This document shows positions 43,485 through 52,575 of a DNA stretch of 64,000 nucleotides, piece after piece. The DNA lies in the IMG/VR virus record IMGVR_UViG_3300023174_000155, positions 1-64,000 of that record; one strand, written 5' to 3'. Source of the stretch: a virus. How positions within the stretch are numbered: position 1 is the first letter of the stretch; each line of letters starts with the position of its first letter. The translations under genes and the position numbers were made by a program. Below the pieces are notes generated by a model that saw only the letters and a program-made list of their open reading frames with translations, was not told the origin of the DNA and made no database searches.

Positions 43485-45068
43485 TTATTCAACCTGTCTG
43501 CCGTCGCCTTGAGCATTTCTTCCTTCACCTGAAATATCTGGTGAATTACCCTGTCTCTGTTGATCTCTGACACGGGTATTATTTGCCTGTGCTCTAATTT
43601 CAGCCTGCTGTTGTGGCTTTAATTGAACCATATCATCTCCTCCGTCCAAAGGAATCATACCCTTTCTAATTCGGACTTCATTTGGAGTAATTACCTGCAT
43701 TCTTAAATATCTTTCATCAATCTTAGATTGAGTATCCTCATCTGTAAGAGTCAATTCATTGAATTTAAGTGAAAGAGCATCTGTCTTTTCTTCAATAATT
43801 TTATTAATCTTCTTTTCTAATGTCATTTGTGCTGGACGACAAACCTGCTCTTTAAATGTCTTATCAGCATCTCTTGCTACAGCTAAATTTACACCTTCTG
43901 GTGTTCCAATTTTATTAATTGGGACACGGTGAGCCAAAAGAATTTCATCTCTATTTGCCTTGCGATAAAGATTAAATGAAGATTCTTGTGTACCAGCTTC
44001 AATTGGCTCCATCTTAAATTCAACCTTTTGGTCTGGGCTATCTGCTGGAAGCGGGATATATAGGGATCTGTGATTTTTTCCTCTTAAGCCTACCTGGAAA
44101 AATTCAAGCAATTTTCTTTCTGATTCTGGGGATAGCTTTGCTCCCTTTACTGTAATAATATATCTTGGGACAGCCTTATTTTCAAAGTAGTCTAGGTTAT
44201 ATTTACCAGCAAATTCATTTCCAGCCAACGCATTTTGTGCTGCAATAATATCTGGGATTCCATAATAATTATTTTGAGGAGTGTATTTCTTTAGGTGAAT
44301 AACTTCGTTCGGTCTATCTTCTCCGCCTGCAATTGGGTTCTCTGTTTCAGTATCTCCAAAGTTGCGGAAATAGACAGCCTTTCCATAAAGCAACTGAATA
44401 AATCCGTCACGCAAGCGACGGACACGCATTGTCTTTGAAGGTATATGCCCAATGTATCCTATGTTACCTGAAGTTGTTCTGCTGATCTCAAGGTAGCCAT
44501 TACCAGTTGCCTCTAAGTCTGTATATACTTTAATTAGTGTTTGTGTAAAAGTATCTTCATCATTTGTTGAATCAAGCCATAGCTGAAGATCCTGCTTTAA
44601 TTTATTAAGTTTTCTACGGGCTCTTTCTAGCTGCTTGTCATCTGTAATAGAATCAAATGCATCATTTGTTTTTCTTGTTTCAGTAAAATCATATCCAAGT
44701 CCAACAATATTTGCTACCTTAGCATTAATTGCTGCATAATTGTAAGTTGAGATTTCATAAATTCTTGAAAGGTATTCTTGATTATATGGTGGTTCGACAA
44801 GGTCGAACATTGCATATCCAGTAACCGCCTGCTGCAATAAATTCTGTTGTGTTCCAGTTCCTTCTGTACCTGAAAATGCCTTAGATAACTCTCTGCCCAT
44901 CTTACGACGGAATGTAGAACTTAATCCAGATACCTTTCTTAATTCATCTTCTTGAATCGAAAAAGGATCTGAGTAATCTTTTTCTTTCTTTAATTGAAAT
45001 AGATCAGATGCAGAAGAAATTTGAATTCTATCTGTTGACTCCGAATCGTTATCTTGAATAAACTCCAT
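43485..45068 (-). CDS. portal protein, PBSX family
   Basis: 527 residues. NNYYGIPDIIAAQNALAGNE, FAGKYNLDYFENKAVPRYII, GLRGKNHRSLYIPLP and HRVPINKIGTPEGVNLA match the PBSX/SPP1-type portal family. It forms the ring at the packaging vertex. GGGAGA precedes the ATG. The last 60 residues are polar (QQQAEIRAQANNTRVRDQQR). Confidence 0.92.
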   Translation of the reverse strand: MEFIQDNDSESTDRIQISSASDLFQLKKEKDYSDPFSIQEDELRKVSGLSSTFRRKMGRELSKAFSGTEGTGTQQNLLQQAVTGYAMFDLVEPPYNQEYLSRIYEISTYNYAAINAKVANIVGLGYDFTETRKTNDAFDSITDDKQLERARRKLNKLKQDLQLWLDSTNDEDTFTQTLIKVYTDLEATGNGYLEISRTTSGNIGYIGHIPSKTMRVRRLRDGFIQLLYGKAVYFRNFGDTETENPIAGGEDRPNEVIHLKKYTPQNNYYGIPDIIAAQNALAGNEFAGKYNLDYFENKAVPRYIITVKGAKLSPESERKLLEFFQVGLRGKNHRSLYIPLPADSPDQKVEFKMEPIEAGTQESSFNLYRKANRDEILLAHRVPINKIGTPEGVNLAVARDADKTFKEQVCRPAQMTLEKKINKIIEEKTDALSLKFNELTLTDEDTQSKIDERYLRMQVITPNEVRIRKGMIPLDGGDDMVQLKPQQQAEIRAQANNTRVRDQQRQGNSPDISGEGRNAQGDGRQVE

Positions 45069-45070
45069 AA

Positions 45071-45433
45071 TTATCTCCCTGGTCCACCTATTGCTGGATT
45101 CTTTTTATTGTAAGCCGCTAGCTCATCTTTGTAATTTCCAATATCAAATGGGTCAGGAACTAATCCTTGCTCAAGTCTTGCCTTCTGATATTCAAACTGT
45201 TCGTCATCAATCTTGCGCCTATTGGATAAAAATTTAGGCTGCCCAACATCAATTCCAAAAGAAGAAACCTCTGCTGCTAAAGCCGCCATGTTTGCCTTAT
45301 TACCTTTATGTGATGCTATTGATAAGTAATTACCCTCATCATCGCCAATCCATCTTCCGTCTGGCATTTCCCACACATAGATTCCAAGGGTGGTTTCCTC
45401 AATTACTGTCTGACTGACCTTTTTAATCTCCAT
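45071..45433 (-). CDS. hypothetical protein upstream of portal
   Basis: 120 residues. MEIKKVSQTVIEETTLGIYV, WEMPDGRWIGDDEGNYLSIA and an end rich in proline/glycine (YNKKNPAIGGPGR). It directly precedes the portal gene and seems to start from a leaderless mRNA (TAAAAT 8 nt before ATG). Conserved in this position in related phages as far as I recall; function unknown. Confidence 0.68.
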   Translation of the reverse strand: MEIKKVSQTVIEETTLGIYVWEMPDGRWIGDDEGNYLSIASHKGNKANMAALAAEVSSFGIDVGQPKFLSNRRKIDDEQFEYQKARLEQGLVPDPFDIGNYKDELAAYNKKNPAIGGPGR

Positions 45434-45441
45434 AGTATTTT

Positions 45442-45470
45442 ATTTTACCATTCTTTGGTATCAAAGTCCA
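45442..45470 (-). promoter_or_regulatory. promoter, leaderless or nearly so, before portal operon
   Basis: Minus strand TGGACT, 17 nt, TAAAAT, 8 nt, ATG at 45433. No ribosome site lies in the gap. Confidence 0.55.
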
Positions 45471-45473
45471 GCT

Positions 45474-45496
45474 TTTTGTCATGCTATGTGACAAAA
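45474..45496. repeat. palindrome upstream of the portal-operon promoter
   Basis: TTTTGTCA-7-TGACAAAA, perfect 8-bp arms, directly after the stop of the LamG-like gene and just upstream of the promoter at 45442-45470. Candidate operator or transcript-end hairpin; no U-run follows on the minus strand. Confidence 0.55.
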
Positions 45497-47371
45497 TTAT
45501 GAGTTTTGTATTACCAGCCAGTCATTATCATAGTAGTCTACAGAGTTTTCTGTCAGGGTGATGGACGGAGAATTGTCATCTAGCACTGTAGAAGTTGATC
45601 CATATATGTATAGATGATAATGCTCAGATGCTTTTGATGCTGTAAATTGGTCTGGGTATATAGCTAAATTTTGAAATAAGCCAGGAACTGAACCATATAA
45701 AGAATAATCAAATTTTAATTGTCCGCTAACTGCGCTAGCAAAAACAATTACAACATGGTGTAACTGCCCTAATTTAAAAACATTTGAAATATTTGTCTCT
45801 GCTGTCTTATTTATATCATTTACGTAAATAGCAGATATATTGGTCTTGCTTATAGTTCCAGTATTTCTCCATGAATAATTTGAGGCAGAATATGATCCGC
45901 TAGATATTGTTGATACCAGCCCACTATCTGTCAATGCATATGGAGTATAGAAAAACTCTAATGTTTTAACTGAAGATGTAGTATTAATATAGAATCCAGA
46001 ATCTTGGATAGTCCTTATTCCATTTCTAGCATTTCTTGAAAGAATAGGATATTTATTGTTTCCAATTGTAATATCATATACTGAGACTCCTGCTACCCCC
46101 TCCAATGTAGAGATATAGCTGGAGCTATTTGAGGCGTATGCAATTTGATTATTATAAAATTTAATTTGAAGAGTAGATATCTTAGGTAAATATTTGTTGC
46201 TATCTGGTGTTGATAAAGTTATCTTTAAATAGATTTGCTTATTGCCATTAAAACTTGCAATAGTAAACTGTGGAATTGTTTGTCCATTTTGACATGTTCG
46301 ATATGTTGTACCATCTACTGAAACTTCTACTGTTATTCCACTTGTTCCGTCCCACTCAATCTTTGAAGAATCTAAAACGGCAGCATACGGCAAAGAAATA
46401 TAATCTGTTAACACAACTGTTTTAGAACCAGTTGATTTTTTAATAGATAGGGATTGCTCTGCATCATTATAATATAAATCATCAGTAATAAAATAATCCC
46501 ATGATTTGTTTCCAGGGTATGAATAAATAAACTGTGTTGAAATATTTTCGTCATACAACTCAAATAATTCTCCATTGTCTGGATCTACAATTTGAATTGG
46601 GGCAAGCCCTACATTTTTATTATAATGATTTTGAATTTGAGATTGAGATAGGCTATATCTATATACAGCAACGCTGTTTATTAGGAAGTAATCTCCTACA
46701 TCTGTTGTTGGTCCGCTTGATAATCCTAGGGCGGTGTTGCTAAATTTAAAATTAGAAATACTTGATGTATTTACTAGAACTCCATCTATATAAAGAGAAA
46801 GTAATGTGGGGCTATATATGCCTACAATATGAATAACTTTTTCTGTATGGGGTAGAGTATATTCTACATATTCAGATTGTACTTTAAAAACAATATTTTC
46901 ATTATCATAGAATATGCCAATAGCCTCATTTGCATCTGCCAAAATGCTTGTTAATCCATTTGTAGTAAATACTGGATGTATCCAAGCTTCCAATGTAAAG
47001 TCATTATCTGAAGAATATATTGTTGCAAATTGGCTGATAGTTGCAGAAGCTGTATAATCATTTAAAAAAGAATACTGTATAGAGTTTGTATTACCTATTT
47101 TTGTTGCTCTTGAATTACCAATTGTTATTGGAGTAATTTCTGTTATTGGATCCCCCGCATATAATGCATCATTTTCACATCCAGAGCTATCATATGCAGT
47201 ATCTCCATAAATACTTGCGTAAGAAGTTATAAGGGTGTCATCTAAAATAGCTTGATATGTTGCATATGAGTTTTCAAGAGCTGTATAGTTTGCAACATCA
47301 ACTGTTGTTATGTCATCTAAGGGATAATATCCAATAGGGTAATCAGAAAGAACTATAGACTTATATGACAT
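45497..47371 (-). CDS. LamG/concanavalin-like appendage protein
   Basis: 624 residues. MSYKSIVLSDYPIGYYPLDD at the start, DSSGCENDALYAGDP, FTLEAWIHPVFTTNGLTSIL and LLSLYIDGVLVNTSS are typical of LamG-like jelly-roll domains that bind sugars; a second, weaker jelly roll covers about 430-600. It would be a virion appendage contacting cell-surface glycans. AGGTGG precedes the ATG. Confidence 0.8.
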   Translation of the reverse strand: MSYKSIVLSDYPIGYYPLDDITTVDVANYTALENSYATYQAILDDTLITSYASIYGDTAYDSSGCENDALYAGDPITEITPITIGNSRATKIGNTNSIQYSFLNDYTASATISQFATIYSSDNDFTLEAWIHPVFTTNGLTSILADANEAIGIFYDNENIVFKVQSEYVEYTLPHTEKVIHIVGIYSPTLLSLYIDGVLVNTSSISNFKFSNTALGLSSGPTTDVGDYFLINSVAVYRYSLSQSQIQNHYNKNVGLAPIQIVDPDNGELFELYDENISTQFIYSYPGNKSWDYFITDDLYYNDAEQSLSIKKSTGSKTVVLTDYISLPYAAVLDSSKIEWDGTSGITVEVSVDGTTYRTCQNGQTIPQFTIASFNGNKQIYLKITLSTPDSNKYLPKISTLQIKFYNNQIAYASNSSSYISTLEGVAGVSVYDITIGNNKYPILSRNARNGIRTIQDSGFYINTTSSVKTLEFFYTPYALTDSGLVSTISSGSYSASNYSWRNTGTISKTNISAIYVNDINKTAETNISNVFKLGQLHHVVIVFASAVSGQLKFDYSLYGSVPGLFQNLAIYPDQFTASKASEHYHLYIYGSTSTVLDDNSPSITLTENSVDYYDNDWLVIQNS

Positions 47372-48570
47372 TATCCACCTACCGCAGATTTAAGATATCT
47401 AACAATTACTATACCATTACCGCCTGCACCAGAAGGATTTCCATAAAATGCTACACCAGCTCCTCCAGAGCCTGTTCCATTTGCTCCACCATTAGAAAAT
47501 CCAGCGTTGTAGGTAGTATTTCCTCCGCCCCCATAACCTCCTGAGGCATTATAAGCTATTCCTGAAGCATATCCTCCAGAACCTGATCCTCCACCAGCAT
47601 ACCATCCATCTACGCCAGTAGAGGTTGCTGTTGCCCAGGCAGAATATGAAGATATACCATTTCCTCCCCAACCAAGTAATCCTCCCGCTGGGCCGTCCTG
47701 ACCTGCGTTGGAGTATCCTCCGCCTCCTCCTGATCCAATACCACCATTAATTGGAGCTGATGAATCTCTATATCCTCTTCCTCCATTTTTACCTTGAGGT
47801 GAAGTACCAGAACCACCATTACTGTAACCAGAATTGCCGCTAGCTCCTCCACCACCTCCTGATCCACCAGACTTTCCTGCTTCGGATGGTGTTGTTGTTG
47901 GACTTCCTCCTCCACCACCGCCAGTTGTACTAACATTATTTCCTAGAGAAGATGAACCGCCATTTTGACCTTGATCATTAGAAGAAAGCGCTCCAGTTCC
48001 AACAGTAACCACTAATGTTCCAAGAACTGAAGACTGTGATCCTGTTGCTACACCTCCAGCGCCTCCTCCGCCACCAAATCCTGAACCACCACTACCTCCA
48101 GCTGCTATAACTAAATATTCAATATCTAGGGCAACAGATGAAACTGCAAAATTTCCGCTACTTGTAAATGTCCTATAGTAATATGTGGAATCTGAAGATA
48201 GTGTTCCGCCAGTTACTGTTGCTGTAGCAAGTGGTGTGACTGAGCTTGATGAAGAGCTTTCATTGCTTGTTCCAAATGCATTTGTGGCAGTCATTGTAAA
48301 TGTATATGCCTGATTGGCTACAAATGTTCCACCAACTGTAATAGATCCATCTAAATCTGTATTAGTATATGTAAGAGATAGTGATGGTGATGATGTTATA
48401 GAGATTGTTGTTATTGGTGACCCATTAGCATTACCTAATGTGTAATTTAAAGTTATTGATGTGTTATTTATTCTAGAAACAGAAGTAATTGATGGAGCAG
48501 ATGGTTTATTTGCTCCCACCTTTACTAAGCCTCTTGCAGATAAACTAGCTAGCGATTGGAATAATGGCAT
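47371..48570 (-). CDS. fibronectin-III plus glycine-rich fibre protein
   Basis: 399 residues. An N-terminal fibronectin-III-like unit (KPSAPSITSVSRINNTSITL, ITTISITSSPSLSLTYTN), then from about 150 a glycine-rich fold (LVIAAGGSGGSGFGGGGGAG) ending GAGGNGIVIVRYLKS. This IVIVRY ending is common to phage glycine-rich adhesins, thought to form polyglycine-sandwich tips. Shares the pattern with the proteins at 52575-54575, 57378-59144 and 60894-61637. Confidence 0.82.
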   Translation of the reverse strand: MPLFQSLASLSARGLVKVGANKPSAPSITSVSRINNTSITLNYTLGNANGSPITTISITSSPSLSLTYTNTDLDGSITVGGTFVANQAYTFTMTATNAFGTSNESSSSSSVTPLATATVTGGTLSSDSTYYYRTFTSSGNFAVSSVALDIEYLVIAAGGSGGSGFGGGGGAGGVATGSQSSVLGTLVVTVGTGALSSNDQGQNGGSSSLGNNVSTTGGGGGGSPTTTPSEAGKSGGSGGGGGASGNSGYSNGGSGTSPQGKNGGRGYRDSSAPINGGIGSGGGGGYSNAGQDGPAGGLLGWGGNGISSYSAWATATSTGVDGWYAGGGSGSGGYASGIAYNASGGYGGGGNTTYNAGFSNGGANGTGSGGAGVAFYGNPSGAGGNGIVIVRYLKSAVGG

Positions 48571-48584
48571 TTATCTTCCGCCCC

Positions 48585-49862
48585 CTATGCGTATTTAGTT
48601 TGTGATCCGAATACAGTATATGTTGCAGATGCTGTTTTAAGTATTGTATAAATATAAGAGTCTATTGATGAGGCATTGCCAACTGTTGGTGCAGTTCCAT
48701 TTAACCACTTTATACTACCTTGAGTAGACCCATCAATTTGAAATGTTGATGGATAAGATGCTGTTGAGGCTCCAGTTGTATTTAAAAATGCAACTGTAAT
48801 TGATTGTCCAGTAGATAATAATGAATTAAGAGTTGTTCCTGAACTTCCTCTAACATTTAAAGTAAATGCACTTGTTGAGCCTGTTGTATAATACCAAACA
48901 CTGGAGGTGGTAACATCCATATTTATTGTAGCTGATGTTGCTGCTGCAACTACATTTGCTGTTTCAATTAATCCAATTACTGCTGAGTTTGTTTGTATTG
49001 TACCTTGGGTTCCCGTTGTGCCTTGAGTTCCAGTAGTACCCTGTGTTCCAGTTGAGCCTTGTGAGCCAGTCGTACCTTGTGCACCAGTCGTACCTTGTGT
49101 TCCAGTTGTGCCAGTTGTACCCTGTGTTCCAGTCGCACCTTGTGCACCAGTTGTACCAGTAGTTCCTTGTGCACCAGTAGTTCCTTGTGCTCCAGTTGTT
49201 CCGTTTGTACCCTGTGTGCCTGTTGTACCCTGTGTTCCAGTCGCACCTTGTGCACCAGTTGTACCAGTAGTTCCTTGTGCACCAGTAGTTCCTTGTGAAC
49301 CAGCTGTACCTTGTGAACCTTGAATTGGGCCAACATTTGTCCATTCTGCTCCAGTCCAAACATACAAGTTCCCAGAAATTGTATAAGCATCTCCAAGTGT
49401 TCCTGTTGGATGCGCTGCTTGTAATGCACCTAAATTTGCATACGTTCCAAGAATACTTACTCCAGTTCCAGCAATTCCTTGTACGCCCGTTGTGCCTTGT
49501 GTACCTGTTGTACCTTGTGAACCAGTTGTACCTTGTGTACCTGTTGTACCTTGTGAACCAGTTGTACCCTGAACGCCTTGTGTACCTTGTGTTCCAGTCG
49601 TACCTTGTGTACCTTGTGCTCCAGTTGTTCCTTGAGAACCAGTAGTTCCCTGAGAACCTACTGCACCTTGTGTTCCAGTTGTACCTTGTAAACCCCGTGT
49701 TCCCTGAACGCCTTGTACACCTTGTGTTCCAGTAGTTCCTTGAGGTCCAGGGTTTGCTGTTAAATATGTGTCTACATTTTGTGCAAGTAGTTGAATGTCC
49801 GCAGGAATATCTGGCGGATCTGAATAAGCGGGAAAACTAAAACCCTTTGATGTTGAGCCCAT
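48585..49862 (-). CDS. collagen-like fibre protein
   Basis: 425 residues. Two long runs of G-X-Y triplets (mostly GTQ, GTT, GAQ) at about 37-130 and 180-290 flank a small globular insert (GTYANLGALQAAHPTGTLGD, AYTISGNLYVWTGAEWTN), with a beta-rich tip domain from about 295. Collagen-like triple helices are common in phage side fibres. Starts at ATG 49862, 6 nt after TATAAT, no clear ribosome site at normal spacing. Confidence 0.85.
   Translation of the reverse strand: MGSTSKGFSFPAYSDPPDIPADIQLLAQNVDTYLTANPGPQGTTGTQGVQGVQGTRGLQGTTGTQGAVGSQGTTGSQGTTGAQGTQGTTGTQGTQGVQGTTGSQGTTGTQGTTGSQGTTGTQGTTGVQGIAGTGVSILGTYANLGALQAAHPTGTLGDAYTISGNLYVWTGAEWTNVGPIQGSQGTAGSQGTTGAQGTTGTTGAQGATGTQGTTGTQGTNGTTGAQGTTGAQGTTGTTGAQGATGTQGTTGTTGTQGTTGAQGTTGSQGSTGTQGTTGTQGTTGTQGTIQTNSAVIGLIETANVVAAATSATINMDVTTSSVWYYTTGSTSAFTLNVRGSSGTTLNSLLSTGQSITVAFLNTTGASTASYPSTFQIDGSTQGSIKWLNGTAPTVGNASSIDSYIYTILKTASATYTVFGSQTKYA
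49114..49297. repeat. 76-bp exact direct repeat within the collagen-like gene
   Basis: Positions 49114-49189 and 49222-49297 are identical, 108 bp apart (36 codons), inside an array of degenerate 9-bp G-X-Y repeats. An expected hot spot for expansion and contraction by slippage or recombination. Confidence 0.9.
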
Positions 49863-49868
49863 TTTAAA

Positions 49869-49900
49869 ATTATACCACCTTAAATGTTATGACAGTCATA
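49869..49900 (-). promoter_or_regulatory. extended -10 promoter with upstream palindrome
   Basis: TGGTATAAT (49869-49877), six nt, then the ATG of the collagen-like gene at 49862: a leaderless layout. A perfect palindrome TATGAC-A-GTCATA lies at 49888-49900, in the region of the missing -35 box, and could be an activator or repressor site. Confidence 0.65.
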
Positions 49901-49913
49901 TTTATGCGTAAAC

Positions 49914-51209
49914 CTATTGAATATAAACCTTTTCTGAGACCCATAATTGGTACCCCATAAAATTAATAAGCTCAATTCCAAACTCACTTTCTTCAACTAC
50001 TTTTAAATATTTTTCATGATAAGGATATTTGCATAGGAACAGCTTATTGTGGCCAATTGCAAATGGGACCAGGGTAGGGAATGTTCGTAGATATTCTACT
50101 AGACCATCCATTACTCCAAGCCAGTGGGGATGAGTAATATCATCTAAAATTACTATGCCTGTATCGCTAACATATTTTTCTGCCAACTTTAGGTCATTAA
50201 GAGTATGTGTCTTTGTGTGTCCACCATCTATAGAAAAGTATCTAATAGATCCTGGCTTTATTAAAGAGGAAATTTCTGACTGAGTTTTGCCTGAAGTTGA
50301 ATCACCCTTAATTATATTAACTTTCTTACCTTTAAAATTGTCATATTTTTTTAAATTTTCTTTAAACATATCAGTAGATCCCTGACCACCATTAGAGTCA
50401 CTATTAAGATGTTGATCTTCAAATATATCTATAGCGTATGAGTTTTCTTCGGTATCAATCATATTTCTAAGAAGAAGGAAGAAACGACCCATATAAACTC
50501 CAATTTCTGCTACCCCTCCTTCTTTATTCCAATCAACATTGAGTGTTTTCATAAATTCTGGAAGTGTTCTTACAACCCATCCAGGAACTTTAGCAAAACC
50601 ATCATTGAGATATTTATCGTAATCTGACTCAATGATATCTTCACCAATCCCCATAAAATCTAAATTTGTTTTAACTGATGAAGAATACATTTTAGGCATT
50701 GCTATCTTAGAAAGTTTAGTAAACAATTCTTGGCTTTCATCTTGTCTTCCTACCCACCAAGCACATACAGCTTTTTGAAATGTTAAACAAAAATCTCCTG
50801 GATAATCAACACCTATTGGAAGTGGTGCATGATTTCCTGATAATTTATAAAGACCTACTTCTGCATAGGTATATGCTTGTTGCCAATTCTTATTTCGTTC
50901 ACTATAACGAGAAAGTAAAAACCATGCTTCTGGTCTTCCTGGTTGATATGCAGCGGCTTTTAAGAAAAGATTTTCTACTGTAGCCTGTCTATTCTTTTGA
51001 TTTTCAAAACAATTTGCTGACTTTAATAATGATGCATATACATACTCTGGATGTGAATAGTAACCATATTCTGCCGCCCTTAAATAAAATGAAATAGCGG
51101 CAGCTGTTTGTCCTACAAGTTCATACTCTGTAGCAATGCTAAAACAAAGTTTTGGGTCAAAAGGGTCCTTGCTTAGTTTTTCAACTAATTCATTTATAAC
51201 CTCAAACAT
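49914..51209 (-). CDS. TPR-methyltransferase fusion
   Basis: 431 residues. Residues 1-170 are tetratrico-peptide-like helices (DPKLCFSIATEYELVGQTAA, LFLKAAAYQPGRPEAWFLLS). Residues 230-380 are a class I methyltransferase of the methyltransferase-24 type: GGVAEIGVYMGRFFLL, YAIDIFED, YFSIDGGHTKTHTLNDLKLA, GIVILDDITHP. Such fusions in viruses and bacteria modify glycans or glycoproteins. Stands in the adhesin block next to a GH130-like propeller, with which it overlaps. Confidence 0.82.
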   Translation of the reverse strand: MFEVINELVEKLSKDPFDPKLCFSIATEYELVGQTAAAISFYLRAAEYGYYSHPEYVYASLLKSANCFENQKNRQATVENLFLKAAAYQPGRPEAWFLLSRYSERNKNWQQAYTYAEVGLYKLSGNHAPLPIGVDYPGDFCLTFQKAVCAWWVGRQDESQELFTKLSKIAMPKMYSSSVKTNLDFMGIGEDIIESDYDKYLNDGFAKVPGWVVRTLPEFMKTLNVDWNKEGGVAEIGVYMGRFFLLLRNMIDTEENSYAIDIFEDQHLNSDSNGGQGSTDMFKENLKKYDNFKGKKVNIIKGDSTSGKTQSEISSLIKPGSIRYFSIDGGHTKTHTLNDLKLAEKYVSDTGIVILDDITHPHWLGVMDGLVEYLRTFPTLVPFAIGHNKLFLCKYPYHEKYLKVVEESEFGIELINFMGYQLWVSEKVYIQ

Positions 51210-52200
51210 TTATAGCCTCTGCAATCATATTATCTATTACATCTCCTGGTACCCTTAGAACAAAAGCTGCATTATCTACATAGCCAAATGTTACGAGAAG
51301 GTCGTCCTCTAATTGTGCGGCTCCAGCACAAAATTCTATTTGCCCATCTAGAAAGGACCAGCATTCTGTGGACATTCCCTGAAGAATAAACTTGTCATCC
51401 CATACACACAATCTATGTCGATAGGTAGCATTTTTCTGCTTCATATAATTTTTATATAAAACAACTTCATGTGTAATAGCGATGTACTTATCTTTCCATC
51501 TAATAACCTGGGATCCACCACGCTGATCAGAATTAATGGCATTGCCTTCTTCGTGAGACACTTGCTCACATTTGGCTTCTTTAGGATCAGCTTTAACTAC
51601 CTCTGTAGGTGATGTCCATTTAATATATTGAAATTCTTTATCTAAAATTGGCATCCAGTTTTTTTCACAATAAGATGTTTCATCTATTGGTGCTGGAATT
51701 CTAATACGAGATATTTCTTCTGCCGTCCAATTTTCTTTATCAATCTTTAATTCTGATAATTCCATACGACCAACTCCGTTAGTTGTTGTATCTCTGCGAA
51801 CTCCTGTTGCATAGTATTTGCCATCCCATTTAACAAGTCTTGCATCTTCTAATCCGACAAATGTCCATATGGGGGTAACATCTAATTTAGTAGTATCAAT
51901 CAATGTCCAGTTAATTATATTTAAATCTTTATCAAGTAGGCAAAGGTAGTTGGCAGTTACTAGTCTTTGATCTTCTTCTGGATGTAAATATGCTAATGGT
52001 CCCCATACGCTAGGAAATCTTTGATCATTTTCAGAGTGATATAAAGTATAGTTTATGTGTCTCAATATACATAGGATATCTCCATCATCATCTATAAAGA
52101 TAGAGGGATTCATTAATCCTGTCCCGCCCGTTTCTTCGGCGGGAATAATAAGAGGAACTAATTTTCCCCCATTAGATATTGATTTTTGTACTAGATTCAT
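51202..52200 (-). CDS. five-bladed propeller, GH130/GH43-like
   Basis: 332 residues. LMNPSIFIDDDGDILCILR, FVGLEDARLVKWDGKYYATG (the GxEDxR motif), NWMPILDKEFQYIKWTSP and GAAQLEDDLLVTFGYVDNAA follow the blade order of GH130 mannoside phosphorylases and GH43-type propellers. Acid residues for catalysis are plausible but cannot be placed with confidence. Could trim or phosphorolyse a surface glycan, or be a non-catalytic sugar-binding protein. It starts from a leaderless-type promoter. Confidence 0.72.
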   Translation of the reverse strand: MNLVQKSISNGGKLVPLIIPAEETGGTGLMNPSIFIDDDGDILCILRHINYTLYHSENDQRFPSVWGPLAYLHPEEDQRLVTANYLCLLDKDLNIINWTLIDTTKLDVTPIWTFVGLEDARLVKWDGKYYATGVRRDTTTNGVGRMELSELKIDKENWTAEEISRIRIPAPIDETSYCEKNWMPILDKEFQYIKWTSPTEVVKADPKEAKCEQVSHEEGNAINSDQRGGSQVIRWKDKYIAITHEVVLYKNYMKQKNATYRHRLCVWDDKFILQGMSTECWSFLDGQIEFCAGAAQLEDDLLVTFGYVDNAAFVLRVPGDVIDNMIAEAINV

Positions 52201-52207
52201 AGTACCT

Positions 52208-52236
52208 ATTCTACTATTTAAAGCAATTATTGTAAA
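52208..52236 (-). promoter_or_regulatory. promoter, leaderless, for propeller-methyltransferase pair
   Basis: Minus strand TTTACA, 17 nt, TAGAAT, 7 nt, ATG at 52200. Both hexamers match consensus at five of six positions. Confidence 0.7.
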
Positions 52237-52242
52237 TGCTTA

Positions 52243-52575
52243 TTAATCTGCTATTTCCCAATTACATGTATCTTCATTAAGGGTCCAGGAAACTTCTTTT
52301 GTACTGCCCTCATTTTCTGGATCTGGAATTGTAGTGGGAGGCATAGGTGGTATAAAAGCATCTCTTGCTGAGTCATAAGTATACCCAATGTTTGCATAGT
52401 TTTTTCTAAAATTATTATTATAGGAGGTTTGTACCCATATTCCTCCAAGATGTTCAAGGTGTTTTAATCCAAGAGATTCTTGTTCAATATTATTTTCATC
52501 AAAAAGTACCTCATTAGCAACTGATGTTACTCTTAAAACAACATTATTATCATTAAGTTCTGCGAAATGTGCCAT
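52243..52575 (-). CDS. fibre-associated protein, MAHFAxLN type
   Basis: 110 residues: MAHFAELNDNNVVLRVTSVA, GGIWVQTSYNNNFRKNYANI, GYTYDSARDAFIPP and SWTLNEDTCNWEIAD. I recognise this architecture (MAHFAxLNxxNxV...GxWxQTSYN...W.L.....W) from small proteins beside tail-fibre genes in cyanophages and other aquatic phages. Function unknown, perhaps fibre assembly. Its ATG overlaps the stop of the fibre gene. Confidence 0.78.
   Translation of the reverse strand: MAHFAELNDNNVVLRVTSVANEVLFDENNIEQESLGLKHLEHLGGIWVQTSYNNNFRKNYANIGYTYDSARDAFIPPMPPTTIPDPENEGSTKEVSWTLNEDTCNWEIAD

Noticed and set aside
48964-49429. Additional long frames inside the collagen-like gene, both strands
   Set aside because: Triplet-repeat DNA is open in several frames; products are repetitive Cys/Trp or Pro/Val runs with no structure beyond the repeat.
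49000-49760. Regularly repeated short units that might suggest a CRISPR array
   Set aside because: Units are degenerate 9-bp codons for Gly-X-Y with no spacers of equal length, and no cas1/cas2 is present. The Cas4-like gene elsewhere is a phage exonuclease.
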